A stretch of 64,000 bases of DNA from Eleginops maclovinus (Eukaryota; Chordata; Actinopteri; Perciformes; Eleginopidae). The stretch is taken from positions 3,529,453-3,593,452 of the forward strand of contig NC_086370.1 in assembly GCF_036324505.1 (NCBI RefSeq), written 5' to 3'. Below, piece after piece: positions 1 to 11,759 of this stretch (its first letter is position 1; every line of letters begins with the position of its first letter). Under the pieces are notes generated by a model. It did no database searches, was not told the origin of the DNA, and was given only the letters and a program-made list of their open reading frames with translations. A program made the position numbers and the translations under genes.

Positions 1-976
1 ATTCTCAGGACAAATACCTCTGCAGTAGTGAAGGGTATTTATCAGCTCCTTGACTCAATAAGTAATGGGTATAAAAAGAAGGTGCCCATCCTAACATTTT
101 CACTGTTTATTAACCTTGCCTCTGGTGCCAGAACTCTATGACATCAAATGTACCAAACCAGATAAAAACAAAAAGAAATTTTGTGCAATAGGAAAGTAGT
201 GTATTGCTTATTTTCAAGTGGGTTTTCCTTGACCAACATACCAAAATACTGTCTACTCCAGACAAAAAATCTGGTGAACAACCATCTGAAACCAGGGCCT
301 GTATAAGAATAATAATCAGACTTGCTACATTAGCCAGGAATATGTTATGTTATTGCAATTGATTCGTGTCACTACTACTGGTAGCTTTGTCTTTGAACAT
401 ACAGAAAACTGAGAAGGCCTTCCTGATATTAACTTGAAACCTTGTTTGGTGTTAAGCATCTCAAAATGTGAAAATCCCCCCCTAACACCGCTAATCTCCT
501 TTGCCTCCTTTGTGGTTACAGATTTAATAAGGGAAATGAAGCACAATACGTTAATGTCACCCATTAACCTGATGAGAACACTGCTGTGTGATTTCTTCAC
601 ACAACTTAAACAGGATCTAAAAGAATCCACCAAATGGCATTTTGCATTGTCCTCAATGGTGAGCCTTGCAGATGCAGATGGACAGACAGAGACATCTAGT
701 GGACAAAAATAAAGAGTTTACTCCCACCACACCATCAGCAGTTTCTTTTGTTCTTCTTTGGAAACATCATGCCTAAAAAACAGATCAACCAGATCAGATA
801 GAGCACATTTTCTGTTTCCATTGATGGATTCAATCGTAACTAAGGAGAAAACACTCACTCAAAGGCTTGCATTTAGAATCAGATGTCTACCTGAAGGCTA
901 TAATAACAGTGGCAATGCTTTGGCAATTAAATATTCAGTATTTTGATACGGATTTTTGACCTGTATGACCCTCTAG
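1..976 (+). other. lrrc27: Inferred lrrc27 intron
   Basis: This stretch lies upstream of the first recognisable lrrc27 exon and is probably intron of that gene. It is AT-rich. A chance open frame covers 434-712 on the + strand, and the opposite strand is open over much of the same stretch. The translated sequence does not resemble the charged coiled-coil region expected upstream of this exon in LRRC27. No other coding signal is seen. Confidence 0.45.
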
Positions 977-1310
977 ATCAGCCCGTGAGCTGGAGCGGCA
1001 GATCAGTGCCTGTGTTGAGAAGATGCAGGAGAGACGAAGGAATCCCAGGGGCACGGCTTCCGAGCAGATGGCGGTTGCAGAGAAAGATGTAGAGGAGGTC
1101 AGGCCTATACTTCATTATTCACACAACTCTTCGATATTGAAATGATTGGATATTGATCTGAATTTTTCATGTGTTCTTCCCCACTATGAATGACAGATGA
1201 GGAAGCTACAGGCTCAGCTTCTCCAGAGGAAGAAACATTGGGGAAGAGATCTTCAGAAACATTTTACTATCTTCATTGGGGACAACTTGCCGAGTTTTAT
1301 TGACAAGTAA
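977..1310 (+). CDS. lrrc27: LRRC27 (leucine-rich repeat-containing protein 27), C-terminal end only, two exons
   Basis: Only the last two coding exons are in the window; the leucine-rich repeats lie upstream. The penultimate exon starts at 977 or 982 (two AGs are possible) and ends at 1097 before GT. The last exon starts at 1197 after a CAG acceptor and stops with TAA at 1308-1310. The junction is phase 0. The peptide is a charged amphipathic helix beginning SARELERQISACVEKMQERR, then MRKLQAQLLQRKK, and ending NLPSFIDK. It aligns from memory with the human LRRC27 C-terminal region (RNLEEKIKQHVLQMREQRR, then EMRKAAEDLE). The final 25 or so residues differ from the human end. The assignment is strengthened by the next gene, pwwp2b, which also follows LRRC27 in human. 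The function is poorly known; this part is predicted coiled coil. Confidence 0.72.
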
Positions 1311-1418
1311 CAGGTATTTTAATGCCTGTATGGGTTTTGTGGTGTTACTTTTATACTCAAAATTGATTGTAAAGACTAAGACCTTTGTTGATGATCATTG
1401 CAGTTCTCAGAACATAAA

Positions 1419-1424
1419 AATAAA
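1419..1424 (+). terminator. lrrc27: Candidate lrrc27 polyadenylation signal AATAAA
   Basis: A canonical AATAAA lies about 110 bases after the lrrc27 stop codon, giving a short 3' UTR. The position fits a transcript end before the pwwp2b promoter. Cleavage about 15-25 bases downstream is inferred. Confidence 0.5.
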
Positions 1425-2099
1425 GATCACAGCATTGTTACTTTGCAAGTAAGTGTTTTAAACTTCTCTTTTGCAAAACATCCTCTCCATCGTACAAACT
1501 AGTTATGTTTGATATTTATTTTACCTTATTCTCATTCAATACACACATGTAAAAGGTAATTATGGCACTTATACATGTTTACTGTGTAACGTCGAGTTGT
1601 CCATTGTTATATGTAACATTCAGCAGACATTATAGCATAAGCATAAAAAACCCTCAGACCTAAAACACTGTAGCCTACATTAAATAAAAAAGCTTGGAAT
1701 ATAAGGGGTATAAACTAAACAACAACCATCATTTATTTTATTTTCACATCAGGACCAACACAACTTTGTAGGTTAAAATAGTCTAAATAGCAATAGTGTT
1801 AATTTCAAGTAGTGTACTAAATGAGATGATAATGTTAAAGGGCATTTAAAACAATAACACAGAAAGTATACCTAACTGTGGTTTAATTTGGATGATGTAT
1901 ATATTATCAAAATTTGGAGGTCACATTTGTCCAAAATCGCTAACAACATAATAGAAAATGCATCCACACTTTATCAGGTTTGTCATTATACTTATAGTAT
2001 ACAATGGGTACTAAACCCCATAGCCTCTCGCTATGAAAAACAATGGCATATCCGAGGTAAAGTCCGTACTGGATGAATAGCATAAAACAAGTCAAAGTG
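1425..2099. other. Intergenic spacer lrrc27-pwwp2b
   Basis: This is a short AT-rich spacer between the lrrc27 poly(A) signal and the GC-richer pwwp2b promoter. No gene, RNA or clear repeat is recognised. The chance frame at 1888-2076 has no recognisable features. Confidence 0.5.
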
Positions 2100-2335
2100 A
2101 GACAGAGAGGGGAGGCCTTGTCTTGAGAGATTTCTGCTCCTCCAGCACAGGGAGCGTGATGTCAGCGGTGGCAGTGCTGTTGTAATTGACTTGGTGGGGG
2201 TGATGGCGTCATTTTATGCCCTGGTGTAGCCTCCTGCTCCAATAGCGAAGGGGAGACGGATCTTTAGCCGAAGCGACCGTGGCTCCCTTGGCGGGGATCG
2301 AGCACCGCAGAGCCGGACACGAAACGCCGGGAAAC
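2100..2335 (+). promoter_or_regulatory. pwwp2b: Putative pwwp2b promoter and 5' UTR
   Basis: Base composition shifts sharply to GC- and CpG-rich just upstream of the first coding exon. A CCAAT box is at 2239-2243, about 95 bases before the start codon. No TATA box is evident, so a CpG-type promoter with transcription starts around 2230-2300 is inferred. An upstream ATG at 2203 opens an eight-codon frame ending at 2229, but it lies before the CCAAT box and may not be transcribed. Confidence 0.55.
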
Positions 2336-5300
2336 ATGGAGGCTGTGGCCGAGGAGCTGCGGGCCGGCTCTCGGGTACCTGTCACTATCGATCAAATAGT
2401 TAACGATACACTGGTGGTGACGCTTACCTACCGAGAGAGGAACTATACGGGGATATTACTTGATTGCAACAAAAAGTGAGTGTCATTTCGAGTGTTCTCT
2501 TTGTACATTTATCTTTAATTTGCTAAACTCAGGTAACAGCTAACCTACCTTGGATGCTAACGAACCAAAGCTAACTGATAGCTAGTTAGCTCATAGCTAA
2601 CTGGGCCTCCATACAAAAGACTAGTAGGTTATTGTAGCTGACAGGGTAGCTATCTGCTAGCTGCTCGACTAATGGCAAACTGATTTCATTTAAGCTCATT
2701 ATTACATGGTCAGATACGTTATGTTATAACGGTGACATATTGCTTGTAAAAATTGCAGTGCACCTATCCACAGACAATGTTAATGACTTATCTTAAACAA
2801 TAGCTAATGTCAGTGGGTTTATCTATAGCTTATTGTTAGCCTAATCAAATACAGAGCAGCTACAACGTATCCAGTAATAGGGCAGGCCTTGGCTGAACAG
2901 TGTTCCGTAGATTAGTGTTTTTTATATGTTTATACATACATGCAGGGCAAAGCATTGTGTACGTATTGTCTTGAGTGATTTAAATAATCAAAAATTATTA
3001 TTATTGTTATTATTATTAATTGCAGTTTTGAGAAATGGATCTTCATAACCAGTCACTTTTGATCTGCAGAAACAATAGAGAATGTCCATAAAGATACATG
3101 GGGGTTTTAGGGAATTTAAACTGTAATAGTTCTTCTTTACACCTGGTTCTGAAAAGATCCAGTGACAATTTTAGGCTCTGTGCTACACAATAAAAGGCCA
3201 ACTCCTGCCAGTTAGATATAAAACACAGTACTGCCAGAATGAGAAACCTTTATGTACAATCTGACATACATATATCATTGTCATGTCTTATCTGCTTCTC
3301 TTGGCGTGTGTCACATGTATAAGCCTTATGTGACTCCTGGTGCTGCCACTGGCTTTAGACTATTTATAGATGAGTACAATCAGAATCTGAACAGCTTTGC
3401 CCCTTAGTATGCTTAGATGGTTTTTCATGTGAGAGCTCAAGCTGTACTGAAAATAACCCACCCAAAAGGGAAAAGGGAGGCCCTGGAATACCTTAAAATA
3501 GGCCCATATTTTAGGCCTTGTCACTGACAAAATTTGACTTCTTCTTCCTTTTCAGTACATGGAAATACTTTCCTGTCATTGTCTTCTACGGTTTTTTTTA
3601 TGTCATCGTCTAGGCTTATCATTCAGGCAGATTTTTGTATCTAGTTACAATGTACACAATGTGAAATGGCCACATCGCAGTGAATCATGACTGGCTGGTC
3701 GTATGCTGCGTCCTTGTGCTGTGCTTATCTAGCACTGCCTGTTCGCTGTCACAGGTAGCCCTGTTTGTGCCGTGTCAATTACTGTGAAGGCTAATATTCA
3801 GCTGCTTTAGGTGCAGATACAAAAAGGTGAGGAACAAGCCGCACCAAGAGACTGTTATTTCGGAGGTGCCTGCCAGCTACTCCTCCCGGGAAGGGAAACA
3901 GGCTCCCCAAATGTGCACTAATTAATAATCTCACCACACACAAGCCCCAAATAGACACGGATGTAAAAACAAACTGAAATCTCCTGGCTCCTTCCCTACA
4001 TCTCTGAATCCCGAGTGATTCATGGGATTGTTTTTGTTCAGTCAGATGTTGGGGAGGGGGGTTCCTGGGCATCCTGTAGTCTCTTTGTCTGCTGTCTCCT
4101 GACTAAAGCAGCACAGCCATGTTACTGTTGCCTGCCAGCCACCTCTCAAAGGCTCCTTGGCAGATAGGCCTACTTTGGATATGTTTGCTGGTCGTAGCGC
4201 ACGAAAGAAAACACATAAAATCACTCAAAGGGAGTCAGTGATACTATTGCGCCATGTTTGAGGCCTAGGGCAGCAGGACAGATAACTGCCTGGCTGCTTG
4301 CGAACCCCACCCCCACATGTAAAGAATTTTCAGCATACAGGTGACAGGGAGAGTGAAGGCAGTGTAAAGTCAAAGTAAAAGAGGTGTTTTTTTTATTATG
4401 GTATGTGCCTCTTCTTTTGTTTTTAAAGGGAACGCTTGAATCAACATTGGATGCTTTTCTATTTTTGCTTAATTGAAAGGGCAAGGTATTTGATTTTCGC
4501 CGTCCCATTAGCCTTAAATGATCTGTCCTGGTTAAATAGAAGCACAACATAAGAGTATCAGTCTTAGTAACCTCTTAATGAAGCTCAATGAGACACACAG
4601 TTATTCATTTATTCTTGCTTTTCTTCCCCTTTGCTTCATTTCAGAACTGGGCTGTTCTGTCTACCAGATTTCAAAGCAGATACCCGGGACTTCCCGATAT
4701 CTACACCGGCTTGTGAAGTCCCAGAAGTTCTGAGTGAGGAGCCGGTTTCCAAATCTCCCAGCCAGGCTTCACACAGACCAAAGGATGAAAATAGTCTCCC
4801 AGAAAGCAGTATACCTACTGCACCTCTCCCCTGCCCTGTACCCACACCAGTGCCCGCTGGACAGACTCCTTACCCTCCTTATTTTGAAGGAGCCCCCTTC
4901 CCTCAGCCCTTATGGGTGCGCCACAGCTACAGCCAATGGGTACCTCAGCCCCCTCCACGACCAATCAAGAGAAAGAAAAGGCGAACGAGAGAGCCTGGCC
5001 GCATGACCATGAGTACTATCCGTCTACGGCCACGGCAGGTACTGTGTGAAAAGTGCAAGAACACGCTGAACAGTGATGAGGACAGCAAAGATGGCATGAG
5101 CAACACTAAGTCTTCTAGAAAAGAGAATGCACTACAGAGCGATGACGATGGCGAGGACAAGGACACCTCCTCTAACGCGTCGAGAAAAGAGGATGTTGTT
5201 GCAGCCAAGGACACTAAGAGACGTGAAAATGTCCCCAGCCTCGACAACAAGCGCCTCAGGAAGGACAAAAGGGGGGAGCCCGAAGGGGAGAAGTTCCCCG

Positions 5301-6373
5301 GAGGTGACGTTATCCCCCACAGTCCTGTCATAAAGATCTCCTACAGCACTCCTCAGGGCAAGGGGGAGGTCATGAAGATCCCCGCAAGAGTCCACGGGTC
5401 AGTCAAGCCTTTCTGCCCCAAACAACTGGCGCTGAACGGGCTGGGAGAAAACGGCAAGATGCCTTCTGATCCCACAAAGGAGCAGCGGCACATTTTAGAT
5501 GCAACAAGGTCTGGCCTGACCGTGTCCATTCCCAAACTCAAACTAACCAGGCCTTATACAACTGTGGGTCAGGACTTGCCTTCTCCAAAGATCCACTTGA
5601 GACCCCCTCAGAGGGAGGGTGAGGACAGTGTGCTGGAGTATGAGGCAGAACTTGTAGGAGGCACCAGGAGAAGAAGCCCCAGGGTGCCCGGGCCATGCCT
5701 CCCCCACTCTGACGACTCGGGGGAAGGTAAAAACTCCCTGGAGTTGTGGTCTGGGAGTTCGGGAGAGGAGGTGGAGCGGGGCCACAGCGACCTCACCCTT
5801 CTTATAAATTTCCGTAAGCGTAAAGCAGATTCTTCTAGCCTGTCAGTGTGCAGCAGCGACAGTCTAGACGAGTCCAAGTCCTTCAGCTCTGACGGCACCT
5901 CACCAGAACTCTGCGACCTGGCCCCGGGGGAAGACCTGTCTGTCACCTCGTCTTCCGTCCCCTCACGGGAGGACTGTAAGACAGTGCCGCCGCTTACTGT
6001 GCGGCTTCACACCCGCAGCATGACAAAGTGCGTAACGGAAGAGGGTCACGCCGTGGCTGTGGGCGACATCGTGTGGGGGAAGATTCACGGCTTCCCCTGG
6101 TGGCCCGCGCGCGTCCTCAGCATCAGTGGCACCCGCAAACAGGAGACGGCCAGCTGCGAGGCCCAGTGGCCCCAGGCCAAGGTGGCGTGGTTCGGTTCAC
6201 CCACCACCTCCCAACTCTCCGTTGCCAAACTGTCGCCCTTCAGGGAGCTCTTCAGGTCCCGCTTCAACCGCAAGAAGAAAGGGATGTACCGGAGAGCAAT
6301 CCAGGAGGCAGCCAAGGCGGTGGGCCACATGAGCCCAGAGATCACATCGCTGCTGTCCCACTGTGACACGTAG
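2336..6373 (+). CDS. pwwp2b: PWWP domain-containing protein 2B, join(2336..2475,4645..6373)
   Basis: This is a complete 622-residue protein (human PWWP2B is about 590). PWWP2 proteins are nuclear chromatin readers that bind H3K36me3 nucleosomes and recruit an MTA1-HDAC-RBBP form of NuRD. The ATG at 2336 has a strong context (A at -3, G at +4) and opens MEAVAEELRAGSRVPVTI. Exon 1 ends at 2475 before GTGAGT and exon 2 starts at 4645 after TTTCAG. The split codon restores LLDCNKKTGLF, matching human LLDCTKKSGLF. Landmarks in order are a proline-rich PYPPYFEGAPFP at about 122, STIRLRPRQVLCEKC at 170-184 with a C-x2-C pair, a charged low-complexity stretch at about 185-270, SPVIKISYSTPQGKGEV from about 273, and SIPKLKLTRP at about 341. 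A serine/acid-rich region follows, then the C-terminal PWWP domain. In it FPWWP is at 530-534 and WFGSPTTS starts at 562; F530, W533 and W562 are the likely aromatic-cage residues. PYFEGAPFP, the IRLRPRQ block and IKISYSTPQG identify it as 2B rather than 2A. Confidence 0.95.
2476..4644 (+). other. pwwp2b: pwwp2b intron 1
   Basis: The intron runs from GTGAGT at 2476 to TTTCAG at 4644 and interrupts a lysine codon after its second base. It is AT-rich, with GCTAAC/TAGCTAAC-like low-complexity words at about 2520-2680 of the kind seen in fish interspersed repeats. No exon or RNA gene is recognised inside. Confidence 0.85.
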
Positions 6374-8969
6374 GTCAGTCCAGACTTGACCTGTGGTTGT
6401 AGAACACCATTTTTCAGATGAATGCATCCAAAATATAGCTGGCTGGTGAATAAATTGACCAAAACGTTATTGATCTCTAACCTGCAGTGGTGCACAGTAC
6501 GTATACTCAAGACAGTACTCCCCAGAGTCCCAGAGAAAACCATCCTACCCTTTGTTACAGGGCAGATATTGAAGAAGCACATATAATTTGCCCCCTCACC
6601 TGAAAAACATACAATATAAAGAGTGAACAACCAAGGGTAACAGCTTAGTTAGCAGTGTATCACACAGGCATTTGCAGGGATCTATACTTAGTCTATAAAG
6701 AAGTCCATCTCTTTTTTTTTATCAATAAACTTTCACTTGGCATAATTTCAACTGACTTTACAAAAAAAGAACTAAATAGTTATGAAACTTAAGCTGCACT
6801 TTGAACCTAGTAAAGGACAACATGCTAGTTCTTTGGAAGTTTTGCAGTTGGGGTTTGACAGCATGAAGCTGAAACCAGTATCAAAATGCTTACTGTATCT
6901 ATTTAGCATTCCATTTTACGTGTTCAGCATTCAACTCTGGGGAGGAACTTGATGGATTTTGATTGATTCAGTTAAATTGTCAAGGCTGAAAAGACAGTAA
7001 CTCTCTCATCCTGTAAAAAAAACTGCTAAATAAGACCCAAAACAGCAGCAGAGGAAAAAGCAATTTAGATTTGTATCTGACAAATTGAGTCTCCTCAAGC
7101 GACTGAACTATGAAGTTGATCAGCTTCTTTTATTGATTCATTAATGAAAGTTCCACAAGGAGATTGAGAACTGACGGGATGCTCTCAATCTGATATCTTG
7201 ACTAAAAACACACTAAAAAAATGTTTTCCTCATAAATCTTCAGGATCTGTGGCTGAGTACAAAGCAGTGTGCAGAGAGATGTCTAACCTGACTGGTTTAA
7301 TTCTGGACTGTTATCAAGTTACTCACTTAATTAACATTTATAGGCGACAGCTCGTATGACTAGCAGCTACCGCCGTTAACATTCTGGCGATCAGTGTGGA
7401 CTTAGAATGAGAAGCTGCTACCTAACAGTTGGGACGAGGCAAAGACAGGAAGAAGAATTATTGTCAGTGAATGTGTATTTTGCCAGGGTTGCATATCCTC
7501 GAAATGTTTGCACAGTAGAACCCTGATATCCTAATGGCCTTCCATACCCTAAAATACCCTGCAGATTGAATGAGACACCCATTAAAGGGTTATCACTTCT
7601 AGTTCAAATGTTCCTCACTGCAGGAGGCGCTAAGAGGATGGGTGTCAGGGCCACGTGTCGGAAAGGTTTTTAAATTTTGAGACTAAAATTCAGACTTTAA
7701 AGTTGCTATGTGTTCAAAAAATATATTTCAATTTGTGTTTAGACTATTTAAGCTTCAGGATGTAGTATTCTGTGTCTTCTAAAGGTACTGTTACTGTGAA
7801 TTCTGATTCTCAGGTCCCATTGCCCTATCCTTACATGTCTTTCAAAGCAGCTGATTTGGTCATGTTCAGGGCAGTGTGAGCTCAGTGAACACGATTCCGC
7901 ACCAACCTGCTTATTGAACAAATACTAAGCTGTGCCGTTCCAGCCTCAGGGCACCAGCCGCGTTAATGCCATGAAGGAGGTGCTGTGAAAGAAAGGAGCA
8001 GAGCATTAGTGGTAGCTTAAATGGAAAATAGACTGTACCGATGAGAGTCAAGCTAAAGTATCACTGCATACAGAGGGGGAAAGTATATTTACTCAAGTAC
8101 ACATTTAAGGTATTTGTGTGCACTTAAATTCTCAAGTATTTTCATTTAAAACTATTTTATACTTCTACTCTACTACATTCAGGAATCAAATTTACTTTTT
8201 GATGTTGATACACAACACTTTTAAAATGTGATTATTTGCTATAGATTAAACCATCCAACATTATATTTATGTAACTTAAACAATGAGTGGGTTAACAGAG
8301 GCAGCAAATCTTCTGTTCAGATATATTTCACAGTCCCAGCTTCTTAAATGTGAACATTTGCTGCTTTTGCTAAAAATTAAATATCTTATTTATTGAGATA
8401 TTTTTTGAAGTACTTAAGTACATTTTCCTAATCGTACTTAAATACTTTTACTGAAGTACCGCACTCGATGTAGTACTTTTACTTGAAATTTAGTACTTTT
8501 ACAGTGTGGTATTAGTATATTTAGGTTAACAATCTGAATGGTTTTTCCACCACAAAGCAGTAATGTTGTCGCTCTGTCGCTATGCAGAGTTGTTCCCCTG
8601 GTTCCTCAGTGCATTTCTCCTGCAGCAACACACACACTCAAAGGTTAAATATTGTCTTTTGATTGAGATGACGGGCAGGCTGCTCCCAGACCTGCTGTTG
8701 ACTCAGTGGCTGGTGGTAGATTGTACAAGGAGTAAGGAGCCCAGACAAGCCTTTATTTGGTACCTTTTCCAGAGCTTGTAAAGGAAGAGTGTTTCTCACT
8801 CTGTGAGCTATGCAGAGATTTCAGCCCGCCTTAAAACAGCTGACGTTCCCTTCCATAACCTTCAGTTGACTGACATGACTGCTGAAAAAACCTCCTGCTC
8901 ACGATATATGACCGGCCGTGTTTGCTCATTGTCTTGACTCTGTGCTCTTTCTTCTCTTTCTCCCTGTAG
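6374..8969 (+). other. pwwp2b: Proposed pwwp2b intron 2, downstream of the stop codon
   Basis: GTCAGT follows the TAG stop immediately, and a strong acceptor with a long pyrimidine tract (TTTCTCCCTGTAG) ends at 8969. This makes a 2.6-kb intron wholly within the 3' non-coding part. If it is not spliced, the region is 3' UTR. It contains a hAT-like repeat at 8071-8553 and no other recognisable feature. Confidence 0.55.
8071..8553. mobile_element. hAT-like non-autonomous element, degenerate
   Basis: The block is dominated by repeated 'tactt/aagtac' words typical of an abundant fish hAT-like repeat. Its left end CAGAGGGGGAAAGTA and right end TTTTTCCACCAC resemble the inverted ends of the better copy at 62033-62595. 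No transposase is encoded. It lies inside proposed intron 2 of pwwp2b. Confidence 0.55.
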
Positions 8970-9402
8970 AAGCTGAGGACTAAAGAGAACGTTCTCCGAG
9001 GTTTTCCTGAATTCTCACACTGTGTCATCAAGACCCAGGAGGGAGTACGTGCGGTTGCCACGGCTACAATTTATATGCCGTTTTTTTTTTTTTCCTTCAC
9101 AAGGCTGGTGGAAAAAATGGCCGCCAAGGTGGATTTTTGTTGAGACTGGATAAGGGAGCAAAAAAAAAAAAAAAAGGCCAGGCATCTCATGCTCAACTAT
9201 TCCTCCTTATATTTTGTTTTCTAGATTTCATCATATTTCAAATAGAGCCAACACTACAAGGACCCAAATGTATTTATTATCTGTCATGGTTTATTATGAG
9301 TCTACTACAATCTTGTGAAAAACCTCCAAGTCTGCTGCTGTCATTATCCTCGCTGCCGATGTGTTCACTGCGAGGGTTAACTCGTCTTCAAAGGAATCCC
9401 CG

Positions 9403-9432
9403 CCCCCCCCCCCCCCCCCCACACACACACAC
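9403..9432. repeat. Poly-C run followed by (AC)n
   Basis: Eighteen C residues are followed by six AC units within the proposed pwwp2b 3' UTR. It is length-unstable simple sequence, and the exact count may include sequencing error. Confidence 0.9.
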
Positions 9433-10683
9433 TTTACTTGGACATGAACATTTTGACCACGGTTTAAAAAGTCTTACCACGAATCCTCTTACTTCTGAAA
9501 ATGTGAACGGCGAAGTAGTGACTGTTCCCGCTCTCCTAGCGACCCGTGTTCCATCCCTCTGCACCGTTCGATGGATTTGTGGATGTATTTATACTGAATT
9601 CTATTCCTTTCCAGAAACATGATGTGTCTCTTCCATTTCATTTCTAACTTTAGGAGTGTCATGTCATCAAACCCCCCACCCTTCCCCTTTCAACTCTTTA
9701 TTTTCCTGAGATACATTTTTACATCACTTTATTTAAAGCGTCACGTTTAAGAAAAAAAAGCACTTTATCTGTACCTTGGTGGCCTGCTGTAAGCTCACTG
9801 TCTGAGACACTATTTGCGAGATACAGCCCTGATAGGCAGCAGGGGAGTTCAGAAGCCTTGTGGTTGACTATCCATGGCCTTGGAGATACAAAAAAAACCC
9901 CTTTCTTTGTTTTATTTTATTGTGCGATTGTTGGGGACACCAGACACGGATGGTTGTGTACACTGTATTCTCGACTTTGAGTGCGTTTTCTCTCTCAGCT
10001 CACACACACACTACAACAACATTTCCACTGGAGAAACATGGGTGAACAAACGTGTCAAAAGCCCCCTATGCATTATCAGTTAAAGCTTTATGAGTGGGAG
10101 AAGACATGCTGTAAGAATACTGTGAATCCAACTGCTGAGGAGGAGCTCGCTACTAGTCAGAGTTATTGGCAGAGAAGCAGACTGCAACGCTGACCTTTAG
10201 TGACCTTTGTGTTGAAAGCAGCACTGTTGGAATAGGGGGAGGGGGTGGGCAGTGAAGGCAAGAGGCTGCCAAGCAAATCCCGGTCTGTATTAAAAAAAAA
10301 CAAACAGAATATTGCACACAGTCACGCTCGGGCCAACCAGCCCGTCTCCCTCCTGCCCGTCAGGAACACTTGGCTCACATGGAGACTGAAAGCAGCTCAT
10401 CCTTTGTCAAAGAGTGACGTGTGTTTATTAGGGGGGCATGAAATGCACTCCTCCCATTTCGATAATCTGGGGTTTGACTGTTTGCTGTCAAGTCCCGGCT
10501 AGTTTCCAGGCAGCCTTACACAACGGCGAGTAAGAGAGTCTCAGCATATATTTGCCTGAGAGGCGGAAACGGCCAGGCAGGTTTTCCCCGTATATGAGCA
10601 ACATGGCTGTCTACTGTTGCCCATGTTGGTCAATGTTATTGGCTACTTTTTTTTGTTTTCTTTTTTACATGTACTGTACATAA

Positions 10684-10689
10684 AATAAA
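10684..10689 (+). terminator. pwwp2b: Candidate pwwp2b polyadenylation signal AATAAA
   Basis: AATAAA lies in an A-rich run and is followed within about 25 bases by a GT-rich element (CTGTGCTGTTGTGG). This is the usual arrangement of a cleavage site at about 10705. It is the best transcript end downstream of the proposed third exon. Confidence 0.55.
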
Positions 10690-10784
10690 ATATAAAGCAA
10701 TACCTGTGCTGTTGTGGATGGATCCCTTTGTCATCATAATGTCATGGTTGAATTGCTAAAGTTGAGGGGTTCAGCATTGCTTAA

Positions 10785-11045
10785 TATTCAGATCAGAATC
10801 AAGTTTGCCAGGTACGTTTACACATGCTGAAAATAAGTCGTTAGAGAAGGTCAAAAATGATTATAAAAAGAACATATTAATAAATGATTTAGTATTTATA
10901 AAAGAATAAAGACAAGTAATTACACCAAATGTAATATATAAAAGAAAAAAAACTAAGTGCAATGAATAGACGACAATTTGACAAATTGCAGTCTTTGATG
11001 TTATATTTTAAAGTGGCGTCTGTGAAGAAATGTGCAAAATTGTCT
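10785..11045 (-). repeat. Interspersed repeat, fish SINE/LINE-like
   Basis: The block begins with GAATCAAGTTTGCCAGGTACG and ends near GTGCAAAATTGTC. This is a recognisable fish repeat whose tail is usually read on the opposite strand. It is truncated and diverged. The family name cannot be given without a library search. Confidence 0.4.
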
Positions 11046-11759
11046 GAATAAAGGATTTACGTTTGTGATAAGGAAACTACCACAAGTTGATCAGCTTCAA
11101 AAGAAGGGGGCATTTCACTAATTTCAAACCTTACCTTTCATCTTTAAGGTGTGGGAAAGGACCCTTTCACTAATGTCAGTTTACTGATGTAGTACTCATT
11201 CTACAGCTAGAAGAAAATGTTTTACTAACTGATGGGAGCTTTTCAAAATGTTATCAATGAATCCGATTTTGGATGTGGCTCAGTTTATCATAAACCCATA
11301 TTGGGTGGCTTTTTAAAGAAGCATGTTTAAGTTGGTCTCTAATGATAGATTCCCTGTTGCATTATGGGAAATGAAGGACACTGTTAGGATTTTGCCCTAT
11401 CCTACTGACTGACCAGTCACTTAATTTCTGCCTCAGTAGCTGGATGTTCTTATTGCAGTACAGCTTCAAAAATAAAAGATATTTCTTGTTGTAACCACAT
11501 TTGTATTTGAAAGGCAGAGGATTGATACATGTAATATATATAATTTTCCTATGAGCCTTATCAACAGCTAACTACATCTCAGCTAAAGACACAATCATAT
11601 TTTTGTACTGACTGATGATGCCCAGACAAGGTGAGGCTAGCAACAAAAATGGACACACAGTCGTTCCGTGGTCATGTGCAGGTTCGGTGAATTATTTCAG
11701 GCTCCGTGGTAAAAAGATAAACATTACATGATCACCGTTTGGAAATCCAATAGAAACAA

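Larger units (their letters stand above)
8970..10710 (+). other. pwwp2b: Proposed non-coding third exon of pwwp2b (3' UTR)
   Basis: The region starts after a strong splice acceptor and ends just past AATAAA at 10684-10689, which is followed by GT-rich sequence. No coding frame continues pwwp2b into it, because the stop codon is the last codon of exon 2. The region holds homopolymer runs (A at 9161-9175, C at 9403-9420) and no domain-like reading frame, as expected of a UTR. The human gene has a comparable three-exon layout as far as I recall. cDNA would settle the exon borders. Confidence 0.5.

Noticed and set aside
434..712. 92-residue open frame on the + strand with an AATAAA nearby
   Set aside because: The opposite strand is also open, the peptide matches no part of LRRC27, and no supported splice pair joins it to the next exon.
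4636..6630. Long open frames antisense or out of frame to pwwp2b exon 2
   Set aside because: They are shadows of a GC-rich 1.7-kb exon. The + frame used carries all the conserved PWWP2B blocks.
9137..9622. 161-residue frame downstream of pwwp2b
   Set aside because: It runs through poly-A and poly-C/CA simple sequence, has no domain, and lies in the proposed 3' UTR.
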